A model generated the notes under the pieces. It made no database searches. It was not told where the DNA came from and saw only the letters and a program-made list of their open reading frames with translations. From Lachnospiraceae bacterium (GTDB lineage Bacteria > Bacillota_A > Clostridia > Lachnospirales > Lachnospiraceae): DNA of 6,861 bases. The stretch is from the NCBI GenBank assembly GCA_017614185.1, contig JAGACI010000148.1, forward strand, positions 1 to 6,861, in the 5' to 3' direction. The position numbers and the translations under genes are program-made. Below are positions 1 to 6,851 of the stretch, in pieces. Within the stretch, counting starts at the first letter, position 1. Each line of letters begins with the position of its first letter.

Positions 1-949
1 AGCTGTTCTTGAGACAGTTAAAAGCTCTAAGCCTGAGATGATTCCTCTTGCAGCTGTTCAGACAGGTGAGATTGGATTATCCACAAACTACGGCGAAGTT
101 GACTTCTTAAATGACGACAGATACAAACCCATCGGTGTTCTCATGGGCGACGATCTCACAGTTACAGACCTTTACGGAACAGAGAGATTCAAGAATCTTT
201 GCGAACTCGTAAGAGGATGGTACAACAATGGTCTTGTAATGCAGGATGCTGCTACAACCAACTCTGCAGCAGCTGAGACAATGTCATCAGGCAACTACTT
301 TGGTTACCTTGCAGCATACAGCTATCCCGAAGAGGATACAGCAGCAAGCCTTGAGGCACAGGTTGCAGGTTATGACCTTGGCGCAAAGATAATCGGTGAT
401 GCTTATCTTTCAACAAGTGACATCAACGCAATCACATTCATGGTTGCATCTACAACAGATGTACCTGAAGCAGCTCTTAAGTTCCTTGACCTTACATACA
501 CAGATGCTGACGTAATCAACCTTCTTATCTATGGTATCGAAGGCAGAGACTATGTATTCAATGAGGACGGTTCAGTTTCTTATCCCGAAGGACAGGATGC
601 AGCAACAGTTCCTTACACAGCACAGCTTTCATGCGGTACTTTGGGTAACTTCTTCAAGATGTATCAGATGGGCGTTGCCAACGATGCATCCCTTGAGTGG
701 GAGCTTGAGCAGAACAAGTCAGCAAAGACATCACCTGCAATGGGCTTCACATTCGATTCAAGCAATGTTAAGACTCAGTACACAGCAGTACTTAACGTAA
801 TATCCCAGTATCTCCCCGGACTTATCTGCGGAAGCCTTGATCCCGACACAGAGATCGAGAAATTCCAGTCAGCATTAATGGATGCGGGATATCAGGATAT
901 CTTAGACGAAAAGCAGGCTCAGCTTGATGATTGGAAGGCTTCCAAGTAA
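1..949 (+). CDS. Extracellular sugar-binding lipoprotein of LplA type, 3' part (5' end outside window)
   Basis: This is the solute receptor of a CUT1 carbohydrate ABC transporter, acting on the outer face of the membrane. The frame is open from position 2 to the left edge, so the first ATG in view (38) is internal and about 315 C-terminal residues are seen. Binding proteins of this class are usually near 450-550 residues, so the lipoprotein signal and N-terminal lobe lie upstream. The last ~130 residues resemble the DUF3502 C-terminal domain of the LplA/LipO class: a GTLGNFF segment, then SPAMGFTFD (731-757), VKTQYTAV, a SLDPD segment and a Gln/Lys-rich tail ending LDDWKASK. The stop is TAA at 947-949, followed 21 bases later by an LplB-type permease, the standard order for this family. 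Three cysteines are visible. The substrate is not deducible; characterised relatives import complex oligosaccharides. Family call is confident, domain identity is from recall. Confidence 0.9.
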   Translation, partial: AVLETVKSSKPEMIPLAAVQTGEIGLSTNYGEVDFLNDDRYKPIGVLMGDDLTVTDLYGTERFKNLCELVRGWYNNGLVMQDAATTNSAAAETMSSGNYFGYLAAYSYPEEDTAASLEAQVAGYDLGAKIIGDAYLSTSDINAITFMVASTTDVPEAALKFLDLTYTDADVINLLIYGIEGRDYVFNEDGSVSYPEGQDAATVPYTAQLSCGTLGNFFKMYQMGVANDASLEWELEQNKSAKTSPAMGFTFDSSNVKTQYTAVLNVISQYLPGLICGSLDPDTEIEKFQSALMDAGYQDILDEKQAQLDDWKASK

Positions 950-956
950 GAGTTTT

Positions 957-963
957 GAAAGGG
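957..963 (+). promoter_or_regulatory. Ribosome binding site supporting a GTG start
   Basis: The purine run GAAAGGG ends 7 bases before GTG 971. No ATG in this frame lies nearby upstream, and the GTG leads straight into a lysine-rich N-terminus typical of LplB-type permeases. This supports the non-ATG start. Confidence 0.6.
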
Positions 964-970
964 TATAAAA

Positions 971-1900
971 GTGGAGAAAACATTGGCTGTAAAAAAGAAA
1001 AAAAGGTGGAGTAATCTTCCTCTGGCACTCATTGCCTTACCGGGAGTTCTATACCTTGTCATAAACAATTACATACCCATGTTTGGAGTGTTCCTCGCAT
1101 TCAAGAAATACAGTCTCAAAAAGGGTGTATTCGGAAGCGACTGGAGCGGTTTAAGTAACTTCAAGTTCCTCTTTAAAACCAAGGACGCATGGATTATGAC
1201 GAGAAACACCGTGGTTTATAACCTCGCGTTTATCGTAATCGGCACAGTCGTTGCGATAGCTGTCGCAATCATGATGTGCGAACTTGGAAACAGGAAGAGA
1301 GTTAAAGCTTATCAGGCTCTGCTTTTACTGCCCAACCTTTTATCCTGGGTTGTTATCGGATTTATCGTATATGCATTCTTAAATGCAGACTCAGGCTACT
1401 TAAACAATACCGTACTTAGGACACTGGGGATTAACCCCGTGTCCTGGTACGCTACCACAGGTCCCTGGCCGGCAATCCTTATAATAGTATTCCTCTGGAA
1501 AAACATGGGTTACCAGTCAATCGTCTACATGGCAAGTATCGCCGGAATTGACAAGTCAATCTTTGAGGCGGCAGCCATCGACGGTGCGGGGAAGATGAAG
1601 CAGATTTTCAAAATCACGCTTCCGATGCTTAAGCCCACAGTAATCACTCTGGTGCTTATGTCGATAGGAAGAATCTTCTATTCGGACTTTGGTTTGTTTT
1701 ACCAGGTGCCCCAGAACTCAGGTGCACTCTTTAACGTAACTCAGACAATCGATACATACGTATACCGCGGACTTATGGAATTAAATGATGTCGGTATGTC
1801 TGCGGCTGCAGGTTTGTATCAGTCATTTGTCGGATTCATTCTCGTTCTTATCGCCAACTTCGTGGTAAGAAAGCTTGATCCCGACAACGCATTATTCTAA
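971..1900 (+). CDS. LplB-type sugar ABC transporter permease
   Basis: This is a membrane subunit of a CUT1 carbohydrate importer, expected to pair with the next permease and a cytoplasmic ATPase. The 309-residue length is normal for LplB-like proteins (COG4209). A basic N-terminus (KKKKR, residues 8-12) precedes about six hydrophobic spans near 17-41, 81-104, 115-137, 167-190, 221-240 and 279-299. The cytoplasmic EAA loop that docks the ATPase is intact: E199-A-A, G205, then I215-T-L-P218, the exact family spacing. The C-terminus ends KLDPDNALF, a common ending in this subfamily. The GTG start has a spaced GAAAGGG. The gene lies 21 bases after the binding-protein gene and its stop abuts the Shine-Dalgarno of the next permease, so the three are one transcription unit. 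No damage is seen. Confidence 0.93.
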   Translation: MEKTLAVKKKKRWSNLPLALIALPGVLYLVINNYIPMFGVFLAFKKYSLKKGVFGSDWSGLSNFKFLFKTKDAWIMTRNTVVYNLAFIVIGTVVAIAVAIMMCELGNRKRVKAYQALLLLPNLLSWVVIGFIVYAFLNADSGYLNNTVLRTLGINPVSWYATTGPWPAILIIVFLWKNMGYQSIVYMASIAGIDKSIFEAAAIDGAGKMKQIFKITLPMLKPTVITLVLMSIGRIFYSDFGLFYQVPQNSGALFNVTQTIDTYVYRGLMELNDVGMSAAAGLYQSFVGFILVLIANFVVRKLDPDNALF

Positions 1901-1905
1901 GGAGG
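1900..1905 (+). promoter_or_regulatory. AGGAGG ribosome binding site fixing the next start at ATG 1913
   Basis: A perfect AGGAGG begins on the last base of the preceding stop codon (TAA 1898-1900). It is 7 bases from ATG 1913, which is ideal, but directly abuts the in-frame GTG at 1907 (1 base), too close for initiation. The ATG at 1913 is therefore the start. Confidence 0.8.
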
Positions 1906-1912
1906 AGTGGAG

Positions 1913-2797
1913 ATGACAGAGAGTAAAACTTTCAACAGAGTTTCCACAGTAATCCTTACGATTATGGTGGTAATCGCAATGCTTCCTATAATTCTTATTG
2001 TGATGGCTTCCTTTACCGCAGAGCAAACTCTAATAAGAGACGGCTACAGATTCCTTCCTTCGGAATTCAGCCTTAACGCATATTACTACATGCTTAAACA
2101 GGGAAAGATAATCCTTCGTTCATACGGAGTATCATTCCTTGTAACATTCGGTGGAACGGCAATAAGTGTCCTTCTTACCACAATGCTTGCCTACCCTATG
2201 GCAAGAAAATCATTTAAATACAGAAATGCGCTTGCATTCTTCGTGTTTTTTACAATGCTTTTCAATGGAGGAATTGTTCCTTCATATATTATGTGGACGA
2301 GATTTTTCCATATAAAGGATACCATCTGGGCGTTGATGATTCCCAATTACCTTGTAACGGCATTCAACGTAATCCTTGTAAAAAACTATTTCCAAAACAG
2401 CGTGCCCGATTCTCTTATAGAAGCTGCACAGCTTGACGGAGCAAGTGAGTTCCAGATTTTTGTAAAGGTTATGCTTCCTTTGGCAGTACCAACGGTTGCA
2501 ACAATAAGCTTATTTACGGGAATCGCATACTGGAACGACTGGACCAACGGTCTTTACTACGTAAACAATGAGAAGTTTTACAGCATACAGCAGCTGCTCA
2601 TGAAGATAATGAGTAACATACAGGCCCTAAGATCCAATTCGAATGCATCCTTACTTGGAACGGGAGCGGTTGAACTGCCCAGCACCTCAGTAAGAATGGC
2701 GATGGCAGTTATCGGAATCCTTCCTATCGTTATCATTTACCCCTTCGTACAGAAGTATCTTGTTAAAGGTGTAATCGTCGGTGCGGTAAAAGGATAA
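1913..2797 (+). CDS. YtcP-type sugar ABC transporter permease
   Basis: This is the second membrane subunit of the first importer, in the UgpE/YtcP group (COG0395), partnering the LplB-type protein before it. With the ATG start it has 294 residues. Hydrophobic spans lie near 13-34, 69-93, 106-126, 138-158, 188-207 and 262-280. The EAA loop reads E170-A-A, then G176, V186 and L188-P189; Val replaces the usual Ile, a conservative change. Between the fifth and sixth spans is the longer hydrophilic stretch usual in YtcP proteins (LLMKIMSNIQALRSNSN region). The C-terminus GVIVGAVKG is the typical ending. An alternative GTG at 1907 would add two residues but overlaps the ribosome site. No ATPase gene follows, so an ATPase encoded elsewhere is inferred. 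No convincing terminator is seen after the stop. Confidence 0.93.
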   Translation: MTESKTFNRVSTVILTIMVVIAMLPIILIVMASFTAEQTLIRDGYRFLPSEFSLNAYYYMLKQGKIILRSYGVSFLVTFGGTAISVLLTTMLAYPMARKSFKYRNALAFFVFFTMLFNGGIVPSYIMWTRFFHIKDTIWALMIPNYLVTAFNVILVKNYFQNSVPDSLIEAAQLDGASEFQIFVKVMLPLAVPTVATISLFTGIAYWNDWTNGLYYVNNEKFYSIQQLLMKIMSNIQALRSNSNASLLGTGAVELPSTSVRMAMAVIGILPIVIIYPFVQKYLVKGVIVGAVKG

Positions 2798-2898
2798 CAA
2801 AAAGATAAATTTTGACATTCGTTTGGTTATTAAAGGGAAAGAGAAAAGAAACCAACTCACCTACAATTTAATTATCCTAATAATGGGGTATTAAAGAC
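2798..2898 (+). promoter_or_regulatory. AT-rich intergenic region, probable promoter/operator area of the second transporter
   Basis: This is the longest gap in the window and the likely control region for the gene at 2913. It holds a perfect TTGACA at 2812-2817, but the stretch 16-18 bases downstream (around 2834-2840) is GGGAAA-like, not a -10. Possible -10 boxes TACAAT (2862-2867) and TTTAAT (2867-2872) lack a matching -35. A 6-bp inverted repeat TTGGTT (2823-2828) / AACCAA (2850-2855) with a 21-base spacer could be an operator. TATTAAAG occurs at 2828-2835 and again at 2889-2896. There is no terminator-grade hairpin, so read-through from the first operon is possible. A promoter here is inference from layout; the exact boxes are not resolved. 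Confidence 0.35.
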
Positions 2899-2904
2899 AG
2901 GAGG
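2899..2904 (+). promoter_or_regulatory. Strong AGGAGG ribosome binding site
   Basis: A perfect AGGAGG sits 8 bases before ATG 2913, which begins a textbook lipoprotein signal peptide. It fixes the start and fits strong translation of the binding protein. Confidence 0.85.
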
Positions 2905-2912
2905 ACTTTATA

Positions 2913-4286
2913 ATGAAAAAGAAACTTATTTCCATGCTTCTTGCAGGCGCTATGGTTATGACAGCTCTTACAGGCTGTGGCGGAAGCGCACAGAGCACAT
3001 CTACAGATGCAGCTCCTGCAACAACAGAGGAGACAGAGGCTGCAGCCCCTGCAGCAGAGACTGAGACAACCGGAGAGGAAGTAGAGATTTCATTCTACAC
3101 AACAGAGACCGGTAAGGATCAGATGTTCCAGGATATCATTGCTGACTTTGAGAGCAAGAACCCCGGAATCCACGTTGAGTACATCGCAGCAGGTGATGAT
3201 CAGCTTCAGCAGTGGATGGCACTTTATTCAAGTAATGAAGGCCCTACAGTATCTCTTATGGATCCCATCAACATCTGGGAGAACCAGGAGAGAATGCTTG
3301 AGTTCACAGGTATGTCTTTCGTAGACAACATCGAGCCTTCAGCATTAAGCACAATGACATTTGACGGTAAGGTATATGCAGTACCTCAGACAGCAGCAGG
3401 CGTTGGCCTTCTTTACAACAAGGCTGTTTGTGACGCAGCAGTAGGCGGTGACTTCGATCCTTCAACAATCAAGACCCGTTCAGACCTTGAGGATCTCTTC
3501 AAGAAGATTGAAGCTACAGGTGTTGACGCTACATGCTTTACAGGTGTTAACTGGTCACTTGGTTCACACTTCCTTTGCCAGGTTTACGGCGCAGCAATCG
3601 GTTCTACTGAAGAGAGAGTTGCATATGTAAACAGCATTATCGCAGGTGAGACCAAAGAGATTGACAACGATGTATTCAATGGCTACATGGATACATTCGA
3701 TATGATGGCTAAGTACAACCACAACCAGGCAGATCCCCTTGTTGGTGACGTAAACATCGACGCTGCAGCATTGGCAGCAGGCGAGTGCGGCACATGGTAC
3801 ATGGGTGACTGGGCTTGGACATTCTTAGGACCCATCGTAACAGAGGATCAGGAGTTCGGACTTCTTCCCATTCCTCACTCTGACGATTCAAACGATCCTT
3901 TAAACCAGAGCATTGCTACATCATTTGCTAAGGGTTACTGCGTAGACAAGTCTCAGAACACAGAGGCACAGCAGGCAGCAGGCCTTAAGTTCGTAGAGTA
4001 CATCACATCTGATTCTTATGCAGAAGAGCAGATGGCTAAGGTTTGCGGACAGGCTCTTCCTTACAAGAATGCACAGGTTACAATCGAGAGCCCTCTCGGA
4101 CTTTCAACCGCAAGCTACATCGCAAACGGCAAGACATATGACTTCTACGGAACACCCAACCTTTGCCCTTCAGACATCTGGTATGAGTGCGGTGCTTATA
4201 TGTGTGAGTACCTTGCAGGCGCATCAGACAGAGAGACATTGGCTGCAAAGATTGACGAGTATTGGTCACATCAGGAAGCAAGATAA
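2913..4286 (+). CDS. Extracellular sugar-binding lipoprotein (UgpB/MalE-like, CUT1)
   Basis: This is the complete 457-residue receptor of the second importer, tethered to the outer membrane face by lipid. The signal peptide is MKKK plus a hydrophobic core and the lipobox L19-T-G-C22, with C22 as the predicted lipidated residue. A Thr/Ala/Glu-rich linker (about 25-56) lifts the domain off the membrane. The fold starts at EVEISFYTTETG, followed by an amphipathic helix and a NPGIHVEYI segment, the usual opening of SBP_bac_1/SBP_bac_8 proteins (COG1653). An aromatic-rich GTWYMGDWAW (293-302) is a common signature of the sugar-binding cleft in this family. The mature part has nine cysteines besides C22, unusual for a secreted protein and compatible with an anaerobe. 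Codons are narrow (mostly GCA, ACA, CTT), as in highly expressed genes. It is followed by a stem-loop and two permeases. The substrate is unknown. Confidence 0.94.
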   Translation: MKKKLISMLLAGAMVMTALTGCGGSAQSTSTDAAPATTEETEAAAPAAETETTGEEVEISFYTTETGKDQMFQDIIADFESKNPGIHVEYIAAGDDQLQQWMALYSSNEGPTVSLMDPINIWENQERMLEFTGMSFVDNIEPSALSTMTFDGKVYAVPQTAAGVGLLYNKAVCDAAVGGDFDPSTIKTRSDLEDLFKKIEATGVDATCFTGVNWSLGSHFLCQVYGAAIGSTEERVAYVNSIIAGETKEIDNDVFNGYMDTFDMMAKYNHNQADPLVGDVNIDAAALAAGECGTWYMGDWAWTFLGPIVTEDQEFGLLPIPHSDDSNDPLNQSIATSFAKGYCVDKSQNTEAQQAAGLKFVEYITSDSYAEEQMAKVCGQALPYKNAQVTIESPLGLSTASYIANGKTYDFYGTPNLCPSDIWYECGAYMCEYLAGASDRETLAAKIDEYWSHQEAR

Positions 4287-4316
4287 TTTAAGCTAAACTG
4301 ATAAAGGAAATTGAAT

Positions 4317-4347
4317 GCGGGAAGTTTCTTAACTTCCCGCTTTCTTT
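4317..4347 (+). terminator. Intercistronic stem-loop with T-rich tail, probable partial terminator
   Basis: GCGGGAAGTT (4317-4326) pairs perfectly with AACTTCCCGC (4331-4340) around a TCTT loop, giving a 10-bp stem followed by TTTCTTT. It begins 31 bases after the binding-protein stop and ends just before the ribosome site of the first permease. The shape is that of an intrinsic terminator with an imperfect T-tract. In this position such an element commonly lets some transcription pass, or protects the upstream mRNA from 3' decay, so that receptor exceeds permease. The hairpin is seen directly; its strength and mode are inferred. Confidence 0.8.
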
Positions 4348-4357
4348 AAAGGGAGAG

Positions 4358-5248
4358 ATGATGACTAAGAATTTTGGAAAGAAGCTTAAGGATGTTCTTT
4401 GCTTCGCAGGCTTCGGATTACCTTCATTCATAATCTGGGCAAGCGTAGTTGTTATTCCTTTTGCTTATGGAATATGGATTACTTTCACAGACTGGAACGG
4501 CCTTGCAATGGAAATCCACTATGTGGGAGTCAAGAACTACCTTGAAGTCTTTACGGACTCTACATTTATCACATCGTTTTTAAAAACGGTAATATACGCG
4601 TTATTTACGGTTCTCGCAAGTAACGTTATAGGTTTCCTTCTGGCTCTTGCCGTAACAAGCGGAATCAAGGGACAGAGCTTTTTCAGAACCGGATTCTTCA
4701 CACCCAATATCATCGGTGGAATTATCTTAGGTTACATTTGGAACTTCATTTTCTCATATGCACTCACCGCATTCGGTAAGAGCATCGGGGTTGAATGGAT
4801 GTCAACATCCTGGCTTACCAACCCTACGAGAGCATTAATCGCGCTAATTATTGTCAGCTCATGGCAGATGAGCGGATATTTGATGGTTATATATATTGCG
4901 GGACTCACTGCAGTTCCCAGAGAGTTACTGGAAGCAGCGTACGTTGACGGTGCGAGCGGATGGCAGGTTGTAACAAGGGTTAAACTTCCCCTTATCAAGA
5001 ACTCAACCGCAATCTGTATCTTCCTTTCAATCTCCAGAACATTTATGTCCTTTGACATGAACCTTTCACTTACAGCCGGCGGACCTTATAAGTCAACCGA
5101 GCTCATTGCCTACAAGATCTACCAGACAGCTTTCACAAGCATGGAGTTTGGTAAAGGACAGGCTCAGGCGATTGTATTGTTTGTAATCGTTGCAGTCATT
5201 TCCTTATTGCAGGTTTACTTTACAAGGAGAGGGGTGGAAGAGCAATGA
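4358..5248 (+). CDS. UgpA/MalF-type sugar ABC transporter permease
   Basis: This is the first membrane subunit of the second importer (COG1175 group), 296 residues, normal for the family. Hydrophobic spans lie near 17-43, 74-100, 111-137, 158-182, 212-228 and 268-287. The EAA loop is E192-A-A, G198, V208-K-L-P211, with Val in place of the usual Ile. The segment LTAGGPYKSTELIAYKIYQ, then AF and GKGQAQA, is a strong signature of UgpA-like permeases just before the last helix. Two ATGs are adjacent (4358 and 4361). The purine run AAAGGGAG (4348-4355) suits either, and GGAG spacing slightly favours 4361; the difference is one residue. It is separated from its binding protein by the stem-loop and overlaps the next permease by 4 bases, so the two permeases are translationally coupled. 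Confidence 0.93.
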   Translation: MMTKNFGKKLKDVLCFAGFGLPSFIIWASVVVIPFAYGIWITFTDWNGLAMEIHYVGVKNYLEVFTDSTFITSFLKTVIYALFTVLASNVIGFLLALAVTSGIKGQSFFRTGFFTPNIIGGIILGYIWNFIFSYALTAFGKSIGVEWMSTSWLTNPTRALIALIIVSSWQMSGYLMVIYIAGLTAVPRELLEAAYVDGASGWQVVTRVKLPLIKNSTAICIFLSISRTFMSFDMNLSLTAGGPYKSTELIAYKIYQTAFTSMEFGKGQAQAIVLFVIVAVISLLQVYFTRRGVEEQ

Positions 5249-6069
5249 GTAAGACCAAAAGAAGAGTTACATTTATCGTCACACTCGCAGTGCTTATACT
5301 TTTCATGGTTCCCTTCTTCGTGCTGGTGAACAATACGTTTAAGCCTACAGCAGAATTCGTTAAGACTCCTTTCAATCTTCCGAAGAATTTTACTTTGGAG
5401 AACTACACGATAGCGATTGACAGGATGAACTTCTGGAAGGCGCTTAGAAATACATTCGTAATAACATTCTTTACAGTAATCTTTAACATGCTTGTGGGAA
5501 GTATGACAGGATATCTTTTCGCAAGAAAGAGATGGAAGATTAACAAGATTATTTTTGGAGCGTTCCTCGCATCAATGGTAGCACCTTTCCAGGTTTATAT
5601 GATTCCCCTTGTAAAAATCTATGCGGGAATGTTCGGACTCTCCAATAACTTAGGAATGGTTATCTACATAGCGGTAGGACTTAACCTTCCTTTTGCGGTA
5701 TTCCTCTACAAAGGATTTACGGAAGGAATTCCCGAAGAACTTGATGAGGCCGCAAGAATAGACGGATGCGGATTTACCAAAACATTTTTCAGAATCATAA
5801 TGCCGCTTCTTAAGCCCATTATCATTACAGTAACAGTATTCGTGGCTATGGGAGTATGGAATGATTACCTTATGTCAAGCCTTTTCCTTACAAAGACTGA
5901 GACAAAGACACTGGCGATTGCAATTAAGACATTTTTGACCAACCATTCGGCAGAGTATTCGCCCATGATGGCGGGACTTCTCCTTGGTATCCTGCCTGTA
6001 CTGGCATTCTACCTTATCGGTCAGAAATACATCATTGAAGGCGTAGTTGCCGGAAGCGTAAAAGGCTAA
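5245..6069 (+). CDS. UgpE/MalG-type sugar ABC transporter permease
   Basis: This is the second membrane subunit of the second importer (COG0395), 274 residues, the typical size. Its ATG overlaps the preceding TGA as ATGA (5245-5248), so translation is probably coupled; the nearest purine-rich stretch, GGTGGAAG (5233-5240), lies within the upstream gene. Hydrophobic spans lie near 8-30, 68-94, 101-123, 134-155, 186-207 and 241-263. The EAA loop is E168-A-A-R-I-D-G174, with I184 and M186-P187. Cys175 follows the conserved Gly, where Ala is more usual. The motif IPEELDEAARIDG and the C-terminal GVVAGSVKG are characteristic. The stop TAA (6067-6069) overlaps the stop of the convergent AraC gene, and there is no separate terminator. 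The ATPase partner is not encoded here. Confidence 0.94.
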   Translation: MSKTKRRVTFIVTLAVLILFMVPFFVLVNNTFKPTAEFVKTPFNLPKNFTLENYTIAIDRMNFWKALRNTFVITFFTVIFNMLVGSMTGYLFARKRWKINKIIFGAFLASMVAPFQVYMIPLVKIYAGMFGLSNNLGMVIYIAVGLNLPFAVFLYKGFTEGIPEELDEAARIDGCGFTKTFFRIIMPLLKPIIITVTVFVAMGVWNDYLMSSLFLTKTETKTLAIAIKTFLTNHSAEYSPMMAGLLLGILPVLAFYLIGQKYIIEGVVAGSVKG

Positions 6070-6851
6070 TTTTGTTTTGAACTTAAGAATGTGCCCGGAG
6101 TGCAGCCGTAAAGCTTTTTGAAGGTATTGATGAAGGATTTCACGTTAGGGAATCCGTTCTCAAATGCACAATCGGTAAGATTGGTCTTTCCTGCGGAAAG
6201 CTGCTCGGCGGCATGGGAGGCGCGAACAAAGTTTAGATATGAATGAAAGGTTACTCCGAGGGAATCCTTGAAGAGCCTTGAAAAATACGTGGGTGAGTAT
6301 TGGAAATATTCGGCTACATTCTCCATGGAAAGTTCTTCCTTGTAATGATTTTCAATGTAGTCGGTGAACTTAATGGTGATATCGGAATTGTTCATTCCGG
6401 CCTTGTCTTTGACATCCGAAGAAGTACAGTACTTGGCTATGATAGCCATGAGCGCATAGGTTTTGCTCATAAGGATGAAAGGATACTCCTTGTCATCCGG
6501 ATCAAGGTTATAAACCTCGAGCGCAATCTGACGTATCTCGGCTGTTATGAAGGGCAGATTCGGATTAAAGAAAAAGAGGTTTTTGCCAATCCACTTCTCT
6601 ATAAAGGGAGCGGAGAGAATGAAACTGATTCCCGTGAAGTGATCTTCAGGAGAGACATAGCTGCAGGAGTGTAACTCACAGCTGTTTACGAGAATCCAAT
6701 CAGACTCCTTCATATCAAAGTTTGAGGAGCCTGCGTTAAAGCGAATATTGCCGGTTAAGTTGATGGTAAGCTCGATGCTTCGATGCCAATGAAGAGGCGA
6801 ATAAATAAGTCTGCCCTCTAAGTTATGGCGGTAGATCTGAACAGGAAGCAT
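6066..6851 (-). CDS. AraC-family transcriptional regulator with N-terminal cupin-like domain (5' end uncertain)
   Basis: This is a cytoplasmic DNA-binding regulator, likely sugar-responsive. In the 261 residues from ATG 6851, an N-terminal AraC_binding/cupin-type region carries H21-W-H23, E27 and a later H61 in the family pattern. The C-terminal ~100 residues hold the two helix-turn-helix units: the first around 170-210 (LSMENVAEYFQYSPTYFSRL), the second around 211-255, ending NGFPNVKSFINTFKKLYG then TP. This is a full AraC/XylS DNA-binding domain (HTH_18). Only ten bases precede ATG 6851 in the window; they contain no clear ribosome site and keep the frame open (codons Ile-Tyr-Gly), so the true start may lie beyond the right edge. 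It converges on the transporters. Control of one of these operons is plausible from proximity but not shown. Confidence 0.9.
   Translation of the reverse strand: MLPVQIYRHNLEGRLIYSPLHWHRSIELTINLTGNIRFNAGSSNFDMKESDWILVNSCELHSCSYVSPEDHFTGISFILSAPFIEKWIGKNLFFFNPNLPFITAEIRQIALEVYNLDPDDKEYPFILMSKTYALMAIIAKYCTSSDVKDKAGMNNSDITIKFTDYIENHYKEELSMENVAEYFQYSPTYFSRLFKDSLGVTFHSYLNFVRASHAAEQLSAGKTNLTDCAFENGFPNVKSFINTFKKLYGCTPGTFLSSKQN

Noticed and set aside
991..997. In-frame A_AAA_AAG heptamer, the classic -1 slippery sequence, followed by seven more A's at the start of the LplB-type permease
   Set aside because: It encodes the lysine-rich N-terminus common in this family. A -1 shift would stop at TAA 1012 after about 14 residues, and I see no stimulatory structure, so programmed frameshifting is unlikely.
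2798..2814. Possible terminator after the first transporter operon (CAAAA pairing with TTTTG)
   Set aside because: The stem is five weak base pairs with no GC core and no T-tract after it; it would not terminate transcription.
2812..2840. A sigma-A promoter built on TTGACA 2812-2817
   Set aside because: The positions 16-18 bases downstream are G/A-rich and do not resemble TATAAT, so only the -35 half is present. Kept as part of a general control region, not as a called promoter.
4732..5058. A 108-codon open frame on the - strand within the UgpA-type permease
   Set aside because: It mirrors a clearly coding gene with an intact EAA loop and has no independent support.
6300..6674. A 124-codon open frame on the + strand opposite the AraC gene
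   Set aside because: It is fully antisense to a well-supported AraC-family gene, has no ribosome site before its start, and its product resembles no family I recognise.
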